From contig NZ_CP101291.1 of NCBI RefSeq assembly GCF_024300645.1, positions 310,001 to 374,000 on the forward strand: a DNA stretch of 64,000 nucleotides. Reading direction: 5' to 3'. Source of the DNA: Alteromonas sp. LMIT006. Its GTDB lineage: Bacteria; Pseudomonadota; Gammaproteobacteria; Enterobacterales; Alteromonadaceae. The stretch's first letter is position 1. Each line of letters starts with the position of its first letter. This document shows positions 19,438-29,237 of the stretch, piece after piece. A program made the translations under genes and the position numbers. The notes below the pieces were generated by a model. It made no database searches, was not told where the DNA came from, and saw nothing but the letters and a program-made list of their open reading frames with translations.

Positions 19438-20670
<1,233 letters not shown>

Positions 20671-20675
20671 TATTT

Positions 20676-21689
20676 ATGAATGTCATACGTCCGATTGCGC
20701 AAAAGGACTTTGCCGCGTTGCTTCAGATTGCAGAAGAGTCTGGTATTGGTTTCACCTCATTACCGGTGGATGATACCTTGTTGCAAAACAAGATCGAAAA
20801 GTCACAAACGTCTTTTTCAGCCCAGATTAGCACTGCCGGTGACGAAGGATACTTGTTTGTATTAGAAGACTCTATCACCGGTGAGATTTTGGGCACATCG
20901 GGTATTGAAGCAAAAGTTGGCGTCACCGACCCATTTTATCACTATCACATGGGTAAAGTCGTGCACGCCTCACGTGAGTTAAACATCTACAATACCGTAG
21001 ATATATTGACCTTTTGTAATGACTATACCGGAGTCAGCGAGATCTGCACGTTGTTCCTGCGCGAAACGGCTCGAGTCAAAGACATGGGCAAATTTTTGTC
21101 CAAAACACGTTTTTTATTTATGGCTGAGCACCCTGAGCGGTTTTCAACCACGGTTATCGCAGAGATGCGCGGTATTAATGACGAAAATGGTCGCTCGCCG
21201 TTTTGGGAATGGCTAGAAAAACACTTCTTCTCAATCGATTTTCCTACAGCGGATTATCTTACCGGGATTGGCAAAAAAGTCTTCATTGCTGAGTTGATGC
21301 CCAAATACCCAATTTACGTTAATTTGCTCTCTGATGCCGCCCAAGCCGTCATTGGTAAAGTACACGACAAAACCAAACCTGCTTTAAATTTATTACAAAA
21401 AGAAGGTTTCGTATGCCGAGGGTATGTTGACATTTTTGATGCAGGGCCAACGGTCGAAGCGGATTTACCTCAGATTAAAACGGTTCGGGAGTCCATTTCT
21501 AAGCCCGTCATTGCTGGCAAGCTTGACGCAAATGCTTCCAAAGCCATGATCTGCAATACCTCACTCTCTAATTTCAGGGCGGTAATGCAACCGGTAAACG
21601 AAACCCCTGACCATATCATTGTCAGCTCAGAGACACTGGCAGCATTGCAACTTGTGAACGGGGATCCCGTGCGCTTTTGTTACTTGTAA
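20676..21689 (+). CDS. astA: Arginine N-succinyltransferase
   Basis: This 337-residue enzyme transfers succinate from succinyl-CoA to arginine, the first step of arginine succinyltransferase (AST) catabolism. It begins with the family N-terminus MNVIRPIAQKDFAALLQIAEESG and carries ETARVKDMGKFLSKTRFLF and FWEWLEKHFFSIDFPTADYL in the order expected for AstA. Length agrees with E. coli AstA (344). It sits between astC and astD in the same direction. Confidence 0.96.
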   Translation: MNVIRPIAQKDFAALLQIAEESGIGFTSLPVDDTLLQNKIEKSQTSFSAQISTAGDEGYLFVLEDSITGEILGTSGIEAKVGVTDPFYHYHMGKVVHASRELNIYNTVDILTFCNDYTGVSEICTLFLRETARVKDMGKFLSKTRFLFMAEHPERFSTTVIAEMRGINDENGRSPFWEWLEKHFFSIDFPTADYLTGIGKKVFIAELMPKYPIYVNLLSDAAQAVIGKVHDKTKPALNLLQKEGFVCRGYVDIFDAGPTVEADLPQIKTVRESISKPVIAGKLDANASKAMICNTSLSNFRAVMQPVNETPDHIIVSSETLAALQLVNGDPVRFCYL

Positions 21690-21725
21690 AAAACACCTAT
21701 AACGACAGAAAAAATAAGGCTCCCT

Positions 21726-23195
21726 ATGAACACACATTTTATCAATGGCGAATGGCTGGCCGGTGAAGGCCACCCAATGACCTCACTGAATCCAACCAAG
21801 AACACGGTTTTATGGGAAGGCGTGAGTGCAACGAATGAACAGGTTGATCACGCCGTTGCATCAGCCAGAGAAGCGTTTGCCGCGTGGTCAGCGCTAAGTG
21901 TTGAACAACGCTTAGATTACATCAACGCCTACGCAGAAGCACTGACAGAACACAAAGACGATATTGCTCAGCTCATCGCCCAAGAAACCGGTAAACCGCT
22001 GTGGGAAACTGCGACGGAAGCGGGCGCAATGATTGGTAAAATTGGTTTATCCATTAAGTCTTATCACACCAGAACCGGCATCACTGAAAACCCGATGCCA
22101 GTGGGAAAAGCCTTTATTCGACACAAGCCACATGGTGTGGTTGCCGTATTCGGGCCTTACAACTTCCCCGGCCACTTACCCAATGGACACATAGTGCCAG
22201 CCTTGATAGCGGGTAACACGGTCGTATTTAAGCCCAGTGAATTAACCCCAGCGGTCGCTGCCAAAATGATCGGACTGTGGGCTTCGATTGGCTTACCTAA
22301 AGGCGTTTTGAATTTGGTTCAAGGTGAGGTAGAGACAGGCAAGGCATTGGCCAGTCATCCGCAACTCGATGGGTTGTTCTTCACTGGGTCTTCCACAACG
22401 GGCAAACGATTACACGAGCAATTTGCGGGTCATCCCGGCAAAATCCTCGCGCTTGAAATGGGTGGCAATAACCCCCTGATTGTTGCTGATGTCAAAGATA
22501 TTGATGCGACCGTGCATGACATTGTGCAATCGGCCTTCATCTCAGCAGGACAGCGTTGTACCTGTGCCAGACGTTTATTTGTGCCCAACACCCCACACGG
22601 CGATGCCATCGTTGAGCGTTTGATCGAGGTGACCAAAAATATCCACGTTGGCCATTACGATGCTCAACCACAACCGTTTATGGGATCAATGATCTCGCAG
22701 CGTGCTGCCACACAAATGCTAGCAGTTCAAGCTGAACTTATTTCACAAGGCGCCAAGCCGTTGCTCGAAATGCTTCATCTCGACATGCGTTCTGGCTTGG
22801 TTTCACCAGGCATTTTGGATGTGACGCCAATGCTTAACAAATTATCGGATGATGAGCATTTTGGCCCATTACTCAAAGTGATCCGTTACGATGATTTTGG
22901 AACTGCCATTGCCGAAGCTAATAACACACGCTTTGGACTCTCTGCAGGATTATTAAGTGATGATGCAGAGCAGTATGAAACGTTTTATCGTTTGATCCGT
23001 GCAGGGATTGTGAACTGGAACCGCCCAATTACTGGCGCAAGTGGCGCAGCGCCATTTGGCGGCATCGGTGAAAGTGGTAACCATCGCGCCAGTGCTTTTT
23101 ATGCAGCCGATTATTGTGCGTATCCTGTGGCATCCGTTGAGTTAGAAGAAGGTCTGCTACCGGAGACTTTCAGCCCAGGTCTTAACTTCCAATAA
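21726..23195 (+). CDS. astD: N-succinylglutamate 5-semialdehyde dehydrogenase
   Basis: This 489-residue aldehyde dehydrogenase oxidises succinylglutamate semialdehyde to succinylglutamate with NAD. The general-base glutamate is Glu244 in [10 protein letters not shown] and the nucleophile is Cys278 in GQRCTCARR; the NAD loop FTGSSTTGK is at about 219-227. Length matches E. coli AstD (492). It is the third ast gene; astB (dihydrolase) and astE (desuccinylase) are not in the window. Confidence 0.96.
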   Translation: MNTHFINGEWLAGEGHPMTSLNPTKNTVLWEGVSATNEQVDHAVASAREAFAAWSALSVEQRLDYINAYAEALTEHKDDIAQLIAQETGKPLWETATEAGAMIGKIGLSIKSYHTRTGITENPMPVGKAFIRHKPHGVVAVFGPYNFPGHLPNGHIVPALIAGNTVVFKPSELTPAVAAKMIGLWASIGLPKGVLNLVQGEVETGKALASHPQLDGLFFTGSSTTGKRLHEQFAGHPGKILALEMGGNNPLIVADVKDIDATVHDIVQSAFISAGQRCTCARRLFVPNTPHGDAIVERLIEVTKNIHVGHYDAQPQPFMGSMISQRAATQMLAVQAELISQGAKPLLEMLHLDMRSGLVSPGILDVTPMLNKLSDDEHFGPLLKVIRYDDFGTAIAEANNTRFGLSAGLLSDDAEQYETFYRLIRAGIVNWNRPITGASGAAPFGGIGESGNHRASAFYAADYCAYPVASVELEEGLLPETFSPGLNFQ

Positions 23196-23211
23196 AGAAG
23201 GAGAATAAAGG

Positions 23212-24024
23212 ATGTCTCAACAACACCATATTAATGAATTGTTTGTCAGAATTTGGAACGATTACCTGTTAATAACCCCAAGTGCAGAGAAAGTCCACGC
23301 GTTACTGGCTGCATCGGATACAGCACCTAAAATCGTCAACGACCATATTGCTTTGCGTACACTCAATTTGCCTCACATGGGGATCAGTGTGCTGTCTCAA
23401 CATTTTGAAGCGCTCGGTTACAGACATGGTGGCGACTATGATTTTGGCAGTAAAAAGCTCAACGCGATGCATTTTGAGCATCCAGATGGCAATCATCCAA
23501 AAGTCTTCATCAGTGAACTTAAAGTAGATGAATTGAGTGACGCCGCGCAAACTATTTTGCATCGCATTAGTCAATCCGTTACGCCGGAACTCATGTCTGA
23601 GTCAAACTGCTTATACTCTGGCAAATGTTGGCAGTTAACGTATAATGACTACCAGAATTTATTGGCGGAAAGTGAATACGCGGCGTGGTTTGCTGCATGG
23701 GGTTTTCGAGCGAATCATTTTACAGTAAGCGTAAACCATTTAGCGACGCTCACTGAACTTGTCGAAGTGAATTCACTTCTCAAGCAACATGGATTCGTAC
23801 TCAATACCTCCGGTGGTGAGATCAAAGGCAGCCAAGACGTGTGCCTTGCGCAATCTTCGACTATGGCTGACAAGATGCCCGTTGTATTCACTGACCAAAC
23901 TGTGGATATTCCTAGTTGCTTTTATGAATTTGCACAGCGCTATCCATTGCCAAATGGCGATCTATATCAAGGGTTTGTGGCAGCATCTGCTGATAAAATT
24001 TTTGAAAGTACCAATGTAAATTAA
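23212..24024 (+). CDS. DUF1338 family protein (2-oxoadipate dioxygenase/decarboxylase-like)
   Basis: This 270-residue protein belongs to DUF1338, an Fe(II) family related to vicinal-oxygen-chelate enzymes. The characterised member HglS converts 2-oxoadipate to 2-hydroxyglutarate in lysine breakdown. Candidate metal ligands are visible: a His in NDHIALRTL (about residue 45), a His in WGFRANHFTVSVNH (about 171) and a Glu in FYEFAQRYP (about 240). It is shorter than HglS (about 460 residues). It follows astD by 16 bases with its own ribosome site (AAGGAG-like), so it is probably cotranscribed and may act on a keto acid from amino-acid breakdown. Substrate is unproven. Confidence 0.85.
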   Translation: MSQQHHINELFVRIWNDYLLITPSAEKVHALLAASDTAPKIVNDHIALRTLNLPHMGISVLSQHFEALGYRHGGDYDFGSKKLNAMHFEHPDGNHPKVFISELKVDELSDAAQTILHRISQSVTPELMSESNCLYSGKCWQLTYNDYQNLLAESEYAAWFAAWGFRANHFTVSVNHLATLTELVEVNSLLKQHGFVLNTSGGEIKGSQDVCLAQSSTMADKMPVVFTDQTVDIPSCFYEFAQRYPLPNGDLYQGFVAASADKIFESTNVN

Positions 24025-24112
24025 ATATGTCGAATGACCAATACCAAGGTCTAATGCACCATTATGGAAGTCGGTGCGTAATAATGGTGTTATTTTGTAA
24101 AAGGATTTTAAT

Positions 24113-24883
24113 ATGTCTAGTGCGGTGCTAAGTGGGTATTCAGCAAAACGTCGATTTATCAATTCTGCTCAACTGCAGAATATCCAACTAGATGATATCG
24201 TCCGCTACTCAGCATGTGGAGCATTTCGCGAATTCATTAAACCCATTGATTGGGTGTCCATGGTGTTTCGCTTCCCAAAATTACTCTCTCTACCCAAAGG
24301 TCATGGCGAGCCCGTAGTCCTTGTGCCAGGATATTTTACCGATGAAAAAACTCTGTGTGTACTGGGGCAATTTCTCAAGTTTTTAAACTATCGGGTATTT
24401 CAGTGGGATGTTAAACACAATGCGCAGGAATTGTCGAAAGACGTTGCACTTCTCGAAGAGCATCTTGTCCAGTTGATGCAAAACAATGCCTTGCCTAAAA
24501 TCAGTCTAGTTGGGTATGGCTTGGGGGGATTGCTCTGTCGAGCCATAGCGCAGCGTGAAACAATCCCGCTCAAACAGCTTATCACACTTGGCACACCGCT
24601 CAATTTAGAGAATCCGTTTACGCCTCTTTCCAAGCGTTATGCGCAACGAATTGGGGTCGACCTAGATAGCCTTTTGAACAATTCAAAAGCGATATGTGAG
24701 GCGAAACTGACATTACCAGTAACGATTCTATATGCGCCTGATGATGAGTTTGTGACACCTGAAGCCACAAGAGATAAAGTAAACGAACATGCGAACCATC
24801 ATTTAATTAATGGCTCACATGTCAACTATACCCACAACGCTAAAGTGTGGGAGACCATTGCATCAACTCTCGTTACTGTCTGA
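24113..24883 (+). CDS. Alpha/beta-hydrolase-fold protein lacking the nucleophile serine
   Basis: This 256-residue protein has an alpha/beta-hydrolase core: [10 protein letters not shown] (68-77) as the oxyanion strand, the nucleophile-elbow position GYGLGG (134-139), an acid in APDDEFVTP (208-216) and a His in NGSHVNY (233-239). The elbow normally reads G-x-S-x-G; here the serine position is Gly136 (codon GGC, one change from AGC). As read, it cannot use the standard serine mechanism. It resembles PGAP1/lipase-like esterases. It follows DUF1338 after 88 bases with AAAGGA upstream of the ATG, and its last 21 bases overlap the tail of parC. It may be a pseudo-enzyme or have another mechanism. 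Confidence 0.72.
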   Translation: MSSAVLSGYSAKRRFINSAQLQNIQLDDIVRYSACGAFREFIKPIDWVSMVFRFPKLLSLPKGHGEPVVLVPGYFTDEKTLCVLGQFLKFLNYRVFQWDVKHNAQELSKDVALLEEHLVQLMQNNALPKISLVGYGLGGLLCRAIAQRETIPLKQLITLGTPLNLENPFTPLSKRYAQRIGVDLDSLLNNSKAICEAKLTLPVTILYAPDDEFVTPEATRDKVNEHANHHLINGSHVNYTHNAKVWETIASTLVTV

Positions 24884-27181
24884 ATTCAACTGACTTGATT
24901 CGTCCTGTATTTCCTCTGGTGGAGTCGAATTAAGCTCCACTGAAACATAATCAACACGTTGTAAGCCACGCGGAAGTTTATTCCCTCTACGACCTCTTTC
25001 GCCTTGATAATGCAACAAGTCAGTTGCTTTTAAGGTCATGTTGCGTTTACCTGCAGATAACACAACACTAGCCCCCTCTGGCACAATGGCAGAAGCAACG
25101 ACATACTCTTCTCGAGTTTTAGCTTTGGCAGAAGGAATATTGATCATTTTGTTCCCCTTGCCTTTGCCTAGACATGGTAAGTCACGTAACGGGAACAACA
25201 GCATACGGCCTTCATTGGAAACAGATAGGCACCAATCGGTTTCAATATTATTAACCGGGATTGGCGCCATTACTTTGGCTGCAGTTGGCAAGGATAAGAA
25301 CGCTTTACCTGCTTTGTTCTTACTCAGCATATCTGAGAATTTACCAACAAAGCCATAACCCGCATCACTACTAATGAGATAGCGCTGTTCATCCGTTCCC
25401 ATTACCACATGCGAAAAAGACTCGCCAGCGACGACATTAAAGCGCCCGGTCAACGGTTCACCCTGAGAGCGCGCAGATGGTAGACTGTGCGCATCACAAC
25501 TAAATGCTCGCCCTGAGGTATCGATGAAGACGGCTGGTTGATTTGAGCGACCTTTCGCACTGGCTAGATATTTATCATCACCTTTATAACTCAAATTAGG
25601 CGCATCCACATCGTGACCTTTGGCACAACGCGCCCAACCTTTTTCAGAGAGAACCACAGTCACTGGCTCTGACGGAACGAGTTGCTTTTCACTTAATGCT
25701 TTGGCTTCACCACGCTCAACAATCGGTGAGCGACGCTCGTCACCATAGGTTTCAGCATCGGCGAGAAGCTCTTTTTTGACCAGTGTTTTAAGACGACGGT
25801 CTGAACCCAAGATAAGCTGCAATTCATCTCGCTCTTTGGCGAGCTCATCCTGCTCACCTTTGATCTTCATTTCTTCAAGCTTCGCTAGATGACGTAGCTT
25901 TAGCTCAAGAATAGCTTCGGCCTGTTTATCTGACAAACCAAAACGGGACATCAACTCTTTCTTTGGTTCATCTTCATTGCGAATGATGGCGATAACTTCA
26001 TCAATATTGAGAAACGCAATCAATAAACCTTCTAGGATGTGCAAGCGAGCTAAGACTTTATCCAGACGGAACTGCAAACGTCGCGTGACCGTATCTTTGC
26101 GATAAGTTAACCATTCGCTCAAAATCACTTTCAAGTTTTTGACTTGAGGACGCCCGTCTAAGCCAATCATGTTCAAATTGACCCGATAGTTTTTTTCTAG
26201 ATCTGTCGTGGCAAACAAGTGTTGCATTAACTGTTCGACATCGACTCGATTTGAGCGTGGCGTGATAACCAGTCGAGTGGGGTTTTCGTGATCCGATTCA
26301 TCCCGTAGATCACTGACCATAGGCAGTTTTTTGGCCGTCATTTGAGCGGCGATCTGTTCTAGGATTTTTGCACCGGAGGCTTGATGCGGTAAGGCATTGA
26401 TGATGATATCGCCATTGTCCTGCACATAGGTAGCACGCATTTTGATGGACCCGCGACCGGTTTCATAAATTTTTTGAATTTCCGCTTTGGGCGTAATGAT
26501 TTCGCCATCGGTTGGATAATCTGGCCCTTGTACAATAGTAAGTAATTCAGATAGTTCTGTGCGCGAATTGTCTAATAACAACGCACAAGCATTTGCTAAT
26601 TCACGCACGTTATGAGGAGGAATATCAGTCGCCATCCCGACCGCAATACCCGTGACGCCATTGAGTAAAATGTGTGGTAAGCGAGCGGGTAAAACTTTGG
26701 GCTCTTTTAACGTACCATCAAAATTAGGCTGCCAGTCAGCCGTGCCTTGACCAAGTTCAGTCAGTAACACTTCACTGAATTTAGATAAGCGGGCTTCGGT
26801 ATAACGCATCGCAGCAAACGATTTGGGATCATCCGGTGCGCCCCAGTTACCTTGTCCGTCAACTAATGGATATCGGTAAGTAAAAGGCTGTGCCATCAAT
26901 ACCATGGCTTCATAGCAAGCAGAATCACCATGTGGATGGAACTTACCTAATACATCCCCCACGGTACGAGCGGATTTTTTATATTTGGCATTGGCACTCA
27001 AACCCAAATCGGACATGGCATAAATTATCCGGCGCTGAACAGGTTTTAAGCCGTCGCCAATGTGCGGCAACGCGCGATCCATGATCACGTACATCGAATA
27101 ATTTAAATAGGCTTCTTCCGTAAAACGTCGAATGGGGAGTTGCTCGACACCGTCCTGACTAATTGTGACTTCGTTACTCAT
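24863..27181 (-). CDS. parC: DNA topoisomerase IV subunit A
   Basis: This 772-residue subunit cuts and rejoins DNA to decatenate daughter chromosomes. The active-site tyrosine is Tyr127 in [10 protein letters not shown]. The quinolone-resistance region reads [15 protein letters not shown], with Ser87 and Glu91 at the positions of E. coli Ser80 and Glu84, so no common resistance substitution is seen there. A GyrA-like beta-pinwheel C-terminal domain follows (about 500-740). Length is slightly above E. coli ParC (752). parE is not adjacent in this window. The 3' end overlaps the opposing hydrolase-fold gene by 21 bases. Confidence 0.96.
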   Translation of the reverse strand: MSNEVTISQDGVEQLPIRRFTEEAYLNYSMYVIMDRALPHIGDGLKPVQRRIIYAMSDLGLSANAKYKKSARTVGDVLGKFHPHGDSACYEAMVLMAQPFTYRYPLVDGQGNWGAPDDPKSFAAMRYTEARLSKFSEVLLTELGQGTADWQPNFDGTLKEPKVLPARLPHILLNGVTGIAVGMATDIPPHNVRELANACALLLDNSRTELSELLTIVQGPDYPTDGEIITPKAEIQKIYETGRGSIKMRATYVQDNGDIIINALPHQASGAKILEQIAAQMTAKKLPMVSDLRDESDHENPTRLVITPRSNRVDVEQLMQHLFATTDLEKNYRVNLNMIGLDGRPQVKNLKVILSEWLTYRKDTVTRRLQFRLDKVLARLHILEGLLIAFLNIDEVIAIIRNEDEPKKELMSRFGLSDKQAEAILELKLRHLAKLEEMKIKGEQDELAKERDELQLILGSDRRLKTLVKKELLADAETYGDERRSPIVERGEAKALSEKQLVPSEPVTVVLSEKGWARCAKGHDVDAPNLSYKGDDKYLASAKGRSNQPAVFIDTSGRAFSCDAHSLPSARSQGEPLTGRFNVVAGESFSHVVMGTDEQRYLISSDAGYGFVGKFSDMLSKNKAGKAFLSLPTAAKVMAPIPVNNIETDWCLSVSNEGRMLLFPLRDLPCLGKGKGNKMINIPSAKAKTREEYVVASAIVPEGASVVLSAGKRNMTLKATDLLHYQGERGRRGNKLPRGLQRVDYVSVELNSTPPEEIQDESSQLNSDSNES

Positions 27182-27583
27182 TGATTATTTTACCCACACA
27201 GCAGGTTATTTTGATTGTATTTATTCTTATTACCGCATAATAAACCACATAAACACAGAGTTACAGTGTTTTGATTCGCATAATATTAATAGTATGTACC
27301 TAAAATGGTTAGCACACGCCTTAGGATAGTTTAGGCCGAACTCTTTTGCTTATCGATCCGATACCTGAGTATCGTCACGGTATCGTTAAACTATGCCACA
27401 CAGTGGGTATGTTGGTATATTCATATGAAAACCTTGCTTTGTACTCACCTAGTCGACTACACTGTGACCATATTATTGTATCAGTGTCATAGTGCCATCA
27501 CTCTCACTTTAACCAAATTAAAAAGTACATTATCGGTTGAACAAAAGTTGAAACAAAACCCTATGCAGCATCGTTTGGCAAAT
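27182..27583. other. Divergent intergenic region between parC and the receiver-Hpt gene
   Basis: About 400 bases hold no recognised gene if the receiver-Hpt protein starts at 27584; the open frame from 27425 has no family support. The notable content is a cluster of GTATCG/CGATAC elements at 27353-27385. The rest is AT-rich and likely contains promoters for both genes. Confidence 0.4.
27359..27385. repeat. Nested GTATCG inverted repeats
   Basis: CGATAC-CTGA-GTATCG (27359-27374) is a perfect 6-base hairpin, and CGATACC also pairs with GGTATCG at 27379-27385. A further TATCG half-element lies just upstream at about 27351. The two pairings exclude each other, so it could be an operator cluster or a switching RNA structure. 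It is not followed by a T run. Confidence 0.5.
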
Positions 27584-28360
27584 ATGTCGCAACTAAATAT
27601 CTTGGCTGTTGACGATGTGCCTCTCAACCTCAAGCTTTTAAGCACCTGGCTAAAAGACACCCCAGTAAAACTGATGCTTGCCTCAAGAGGCCAGGAGGCG
27701 ATAGATTTTTGTCAAAAACAAGACTTTGATCTCATCTTAATGGATATTCAGATGCCGGTCATGGATGGTATAGAAGCCACACGCCTCATTCGTCAAACCA
27801 AACTTAATATAGGTACCCCCATTGTGGCACTGACGGCACATGCTTTTAATGAAGAGCGAGATAAGTTCTTGCAATCTGGGTTTGATGACTTTATTGCCAA
27901 ACCAATCAATCTGAATCATTTACTCGATATTATCGATTTGTGGTGTACACAAAAACCCGCAGACGCGGTAGAAGATGCGCATAAAACACAAGAAGTTTCT
28001 GTAATCCATGATAGTACTATTGATTGGGACCTTGCGTTGAAACGCGCCAATTACAACGCCCAGTCTGCGCAACATTTACTTTCTGAATTTAACAAACTGC
28101 TTCCTGGCATTATCAAAGAAATAAACGAACATTACACCTTATCGCGAAGTAAAGAGGTACATGCGACCGTCCACAAACTGCATGGAGCATGCTGTTATAC
28201 AGGAGTACCAAAACTTCAGTCTTTGTGTGCAACAATCGAAAACTGTTACCGCAACAAAGTGACCGAAGACGTCGGAGCTCTTGTTGGTCAGCTTAACGAA
28301 GAATCGAAAAAAGTCGATACTGCGATCAGAGAGAAACTAACGGAACTGACTAGCGATTAA
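27584..28360 (+). CDS. Orphan response-regulator receiver plus Hpt protein, BarA C-terminal-like
   Basis: From ATG 27584 the protein is 258 residues. Residues 5-120 form a receiver domain with acidic pocket VDD (9-11), phospho-acceptor Asp54 in LILMDIQMPVMDG and the conserved Lys in FIAKPIN. Residues about 145-255 form a histidine phosphotransfer domain with the phospho-His at 197 in VHKLHGACCYTGVPKLQSLC. The order and the Hpt wording closely resemble the end of the hybrid kinase BarA, but no sensor, HAMP or kinase domain precedes it. The start is uncertain (27563 is an alternative; neither has a strong ribosome site). It could relay phosphate for another kinase, for example toward a UvrY/GacA-type regulator; this is inference. 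Confidence 0.8.
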   Translation: MSQLNILAVDDVPLNLKLLSTWLKDTPVKLMLASRGQEAIDFCQKQDFDLILMDIQMPVMDGIEATRLIRQTKLNIGTPIVALTAHAFNEERDKFLQSGFDDFIAKPINLNHLLDIIDLWCTQKPADAVEDAHKTQEVSVIHDSTIDWDLALKRANYNAQSAQHLLSEFNKLLPGIIKEINEHYTLSRSKEVHATVHKLHGACCYTGVPKLQSLCATIENCYRNKVTEDVGALVGQLNEESKKVDTAIREKLTELTSD

Positions 28361-28405
28361 TAGACTCCTGATTTGAATGTATTTTTTTACAATATTTGCG
28401 TACCC

Positions 28406-29110
28406 TTAACGTCGATTGCTGATCACGTCACTTTGACAAGCACTGAGCAACGCCACAAAGTCTTTGGGCGCTCGATCAAGTTCCGCTTCATTGATGTATA
28501 TATCAAACCCCAAACGCTTCCTCAACAATGCCATTCTTTGCACAAACATAGCTTTTACCCCAGTTAACACTGTGCCATCGGAAAGTTTGACTTTGCCTTT
28601 TAACACAAGGTCTTCTCCAGCACAAAACCCCGTCGCACAACCATCATCATTGTTGTAGGCTAAAAGTGGACGTTGCTCCATTAACATATTCGTCATCAAG
28701 CGCTGTGAAACCGTGTGCAAAAATTCTGGATAGGTTTTGAGTTTGATGCCCACTAAATGCAAATCAATGAGATCAAGTCCTCGGTTTGCACGTGGTACAT
28801 CTATGCGCTGCACATTATCCCAATCGATAAACCATTGACCGTAACGATGTTGATATAAGATACCCTTCTCATCGATGGTCATTGCGTAGTCAGGTTCTTT
28901 GAGCTTGTAGTACCCTATAATACTCGTAATAATGCCTAAGCAGACAATAATGAAACCAGCGATAGCCAATTCACTGGGTAAAATTTTTAAGGTAATAAAC
29001 CCCGTCAATAACAACCCAACTCCAAATATACTGGTAGTTAAGCCATTAGTCTTGGATTGAGCTTTGATTAATAGCTGTTTGGGGGCAGCCACATCACTGG
29101 TAATAGACAA
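28406..29110 (-). CDS. DUF2982 membrane protein
   Basis: This protein of about 234 residues fits the DUF2982 family of Alteromonadales and Vibrionales; function is unknown. Two membrane spans lie near the N-terminus (about residues 28-65), followed by a cytoplasmic PH-like region with MTIDEKGILYQHRYGQWFIDW and DVPRANRGLDL. I choose TTG 29110 as the start because GGGAG lies 6 bases upstream; the frame is open to another TTG at 29128, and a GTG at 29092 is also possible. It faces the receiver-Hpt gene tail to tail with 45 bases between. Confidence 0.75.
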   Translation of the reverse strand: MSITSDVAAPKQLLIKAQSKTNGLTTSIFGVGLLLTGFITLKILPSELAIAGFIIVCLGIITSIIGYYKLKEPDYAMTIDEKGILYQHRYGQWFIDWDNVQRIDVPRANRGLDLIDLHLVGIKLKTYPEFLHTVSQRLMTNMLMEQRPLLAYNNDDGCATGFCAGEDLVLKGKVKLSDGTVLTGVKAMFVQRMALLRKRLGFDIYINEAELDRAPKDFVALLSACQSDVISNRR

Positions 29111-29237
29111 AGTAAACTCCCATCGCAATTAGGGCAAACAACACGAGCGCTCGTGCACGACTGCCCGCGGATTATTGGTATACCATAAGGTTTTTATGCG
29201 ATGCAGCAATGAATGGTTCATTGGTTTAGAGATTTTT

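Noticed and set aside
26900-26970. Quinolone-resistance substitutions in parC
   Set aside because: The Ser and Glu positions equivalent to E. coli 80 and 84 are both wild type.
27425-27583. 53-codon N-terminal extension of the receiver-Hpt protein
   Set aside because: It is not receiver-like, has no ribosome site at 27425, and the receiver fold starts normally near 27584.
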